Below are positions 6,563 to 7,391 of a stretch of 7,391 bases of DNA, one piece after another. The stretch is from JADLEX01 sp964586775 (lineage in GTDB: Bacteria > Lernaellota > Lernaellaia > JACKCT01). The notes below the pieces were generated by a model, which ran no database searches, was not told where the DNA came from, and saw only the letters and a list, made by a program, of their open reading frames with translations. The stretch lies in contig CAZPJD010000145.1 in the NCBI GenBank assembly GCA_964586775.1, positions 1 to 7,391 of the forward strand, in the 5' to 3' direction. Each line of letters opens with the position of its first letter. Positions within the stretch are counted from its first letter, which is position 1. The position numbers and the translations under genes are program-made.

Positions 6563-7391
6563 TCAGAACTTCGCCGTGATCGACGCGCCGAATCCAGGGA
6601 CATAGCCGCCGACGGTGTAGTCGCCGACGCCGTCGTCCGCCGAAGACTTTTCGACCGCGCGATCCTGCAAAAACATCACGCGGCCGTATGCGTTCAGGCT
6701 CCATTCGTCGATCCCGCCGAGGGGGTCTTTCGCCGTGAATCCGAGCCCGGCGGCCACCGTGTTCGTGGTGGCGTCGATCAGGTTCATGGCTCCGTGCTGG
6801 TGCGGCGCGGGGCTGGGCGCGTGCGTGAACCCACCGCGCACGGCGAGGGTCGCGCCGGGGCGCTCGATCGGTCGACTCTCAACGCCCAGCGCCGTGACGA
6901 AGACGTCGTGAAAGTCGGCGCTTTCGAGCGGCGGCTGGCGCTCGATGTCGACGATCTGGCCGAGCCCGCCGTCGATGCGCAGCTTCAGGCGCACCGTGGG
7001 GTCGTGATATTGCGACCACTGCCGAAAGGTCTCGTCGAGCGTGATCGTCGTGCGCGCCGGCGCGTCGAACGCTACGCCGAGCGCGAACATGCGCGGCGAA
7101 AAGTGGGAGTAGCTGCGCGCGATGAGTGTGATCTCCGACTCGGCGAGCACGTTCCAGCGGTTGTCCTCAAAAACGCCGAGCTCGGGCACGTGGATGTTGT
7201 TGGGCAGGTCGAGTTTCACGTCGGTCTTTTCGCGATAACAAAATCCCACGCGCCACGCGGGCGAGGGCCGTCCCCAGATGCCGACGATCGGCCGCGCGAT
7301 CAGCTTGAGCTTCGTGTCGAGCGAACCCGCAGAGGGCTCGTCCTCGCGCAGCGTGAGGTCGACGCCGCCCGTGTTGTCGCCGACCACCGAG
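6563..7391 (-). CDS. Outer-membrane beta-barrel protein, FadL/OmpP1-like, 3' part
   Basis: The last 276 codons of a gene whose start lies beyond the right edge; there is no stop up to the window end. The visible part alternates short amphipathic strands with turns and ends in Phe (GASITAKF), as outer-membrane barrels do for recognition by the BAM complex. Segments such as FSPRMFALGVAFDAPARTTI followed by RQWSQYHDP, and AVRGGFTHAPSP followed later by NTVAAGLGF, resemble the C-terminal half of FadL-family transporters, which move long-chain fatty acids or other hydrophobic compounds across the outer membrane. Family assignment is from pattern memory and only moderately sure; outer-membrane barrel is surer. 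It has the same strand as the cas operon but no evident functional link, and it looks like a resident chromosomal gene flanking the CRISPR locus. Its base composition is visibly more GC-rich than that of cas12b. Confidence 0.68.
   Translation of the reverse strand, partial: SVVGDNTGGVDLTLREDEPSAGSLDTKLKLIARPIVGIWGRPSPAWRVGFCYREKTDVKLDLPNNIHVPELGVFEDNRWNVLAESEITLIARSYSHFSPRMFALGVAFDAPARTTITLDETFRQWSQYHDPTVRLKLRIDGGLGQIVDIERQPPLESADFHDVFVTALGVESRPIERPGATLAVRGGFTHAPSPAPHQHGAMNLIDATTNTVAAGLGFTAKDPLGGIDEWSLNAYGRVMFLQDRAVEKSSADDGVGDYTVGGYVPGFGASITAKF

Overview
The window carries a complete type V-B CRISPR-Cas locus. All of its parts are on the minus strand, so it reads from high to low coordinates: cas12b (C2c1), a cas4-cas1 fusion, cas2, a predicted tracrRNA with its own promoter, a leader, and a CRISPR array that runs off the left edge. 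The right end holds the 3' part of an outer-membrane beta-barrel gene that looks like FadL, a chromosomal host gene. This indicates a Gram-negative, GC-rich bacterium. A deltaproteobacterial or Myxococcota-like source is possible, but nothing here fixes the phylum.

Layout: 1-36 is probably a spacer. 37-652 holds nine identical 36-nt repeats and eight spacers. 653-844 is the leader. About 845-935 is the tracrRNA, with a promoter at 942-970 that starts 3 nt after the cas2 stop. 974-1270 is cas2 (TTG start). 1274-2998 is cas4-cas1. 2995-6432 is cas12b. 6433-6562 is the intergenic region with a weak promoter and a candidate terminator. 6563-7391 is the partial FadL-like gene. cas12b and cas4-cas1 overlap by ATGA, and cas4-cas1 and cas2 are 3 nt apart, so the three genes should be one translationally coupled operon.

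How it works together (known for the family): the Cas4-Cas1 fusion and Cas2 select, trim and integrate new spacers at the leader end. The array is transcribed leftward. The tracrRNA pairs with the repeat and, with Cas12b, forms an RNA-guided, PAM-dependent DNA endonuclease. All three RuvC acidic residues of Cas12b (D574, E844, D988), the Cas4 nuclease and Fe-S residues, the Cas1 metal ligands and the Cas2 Asp are present, so the system appears intact.

The most informative non-coding result is the tracrRNA. It has an 8-bp stem around a 30-nt loop that contains GTGCC and a small hairpin, followed directly by an anti-repeat to the 3' half of the repeat. This matches the Alicyclobacillus Cas12b tracrRNA plan although the primary sequence differs.
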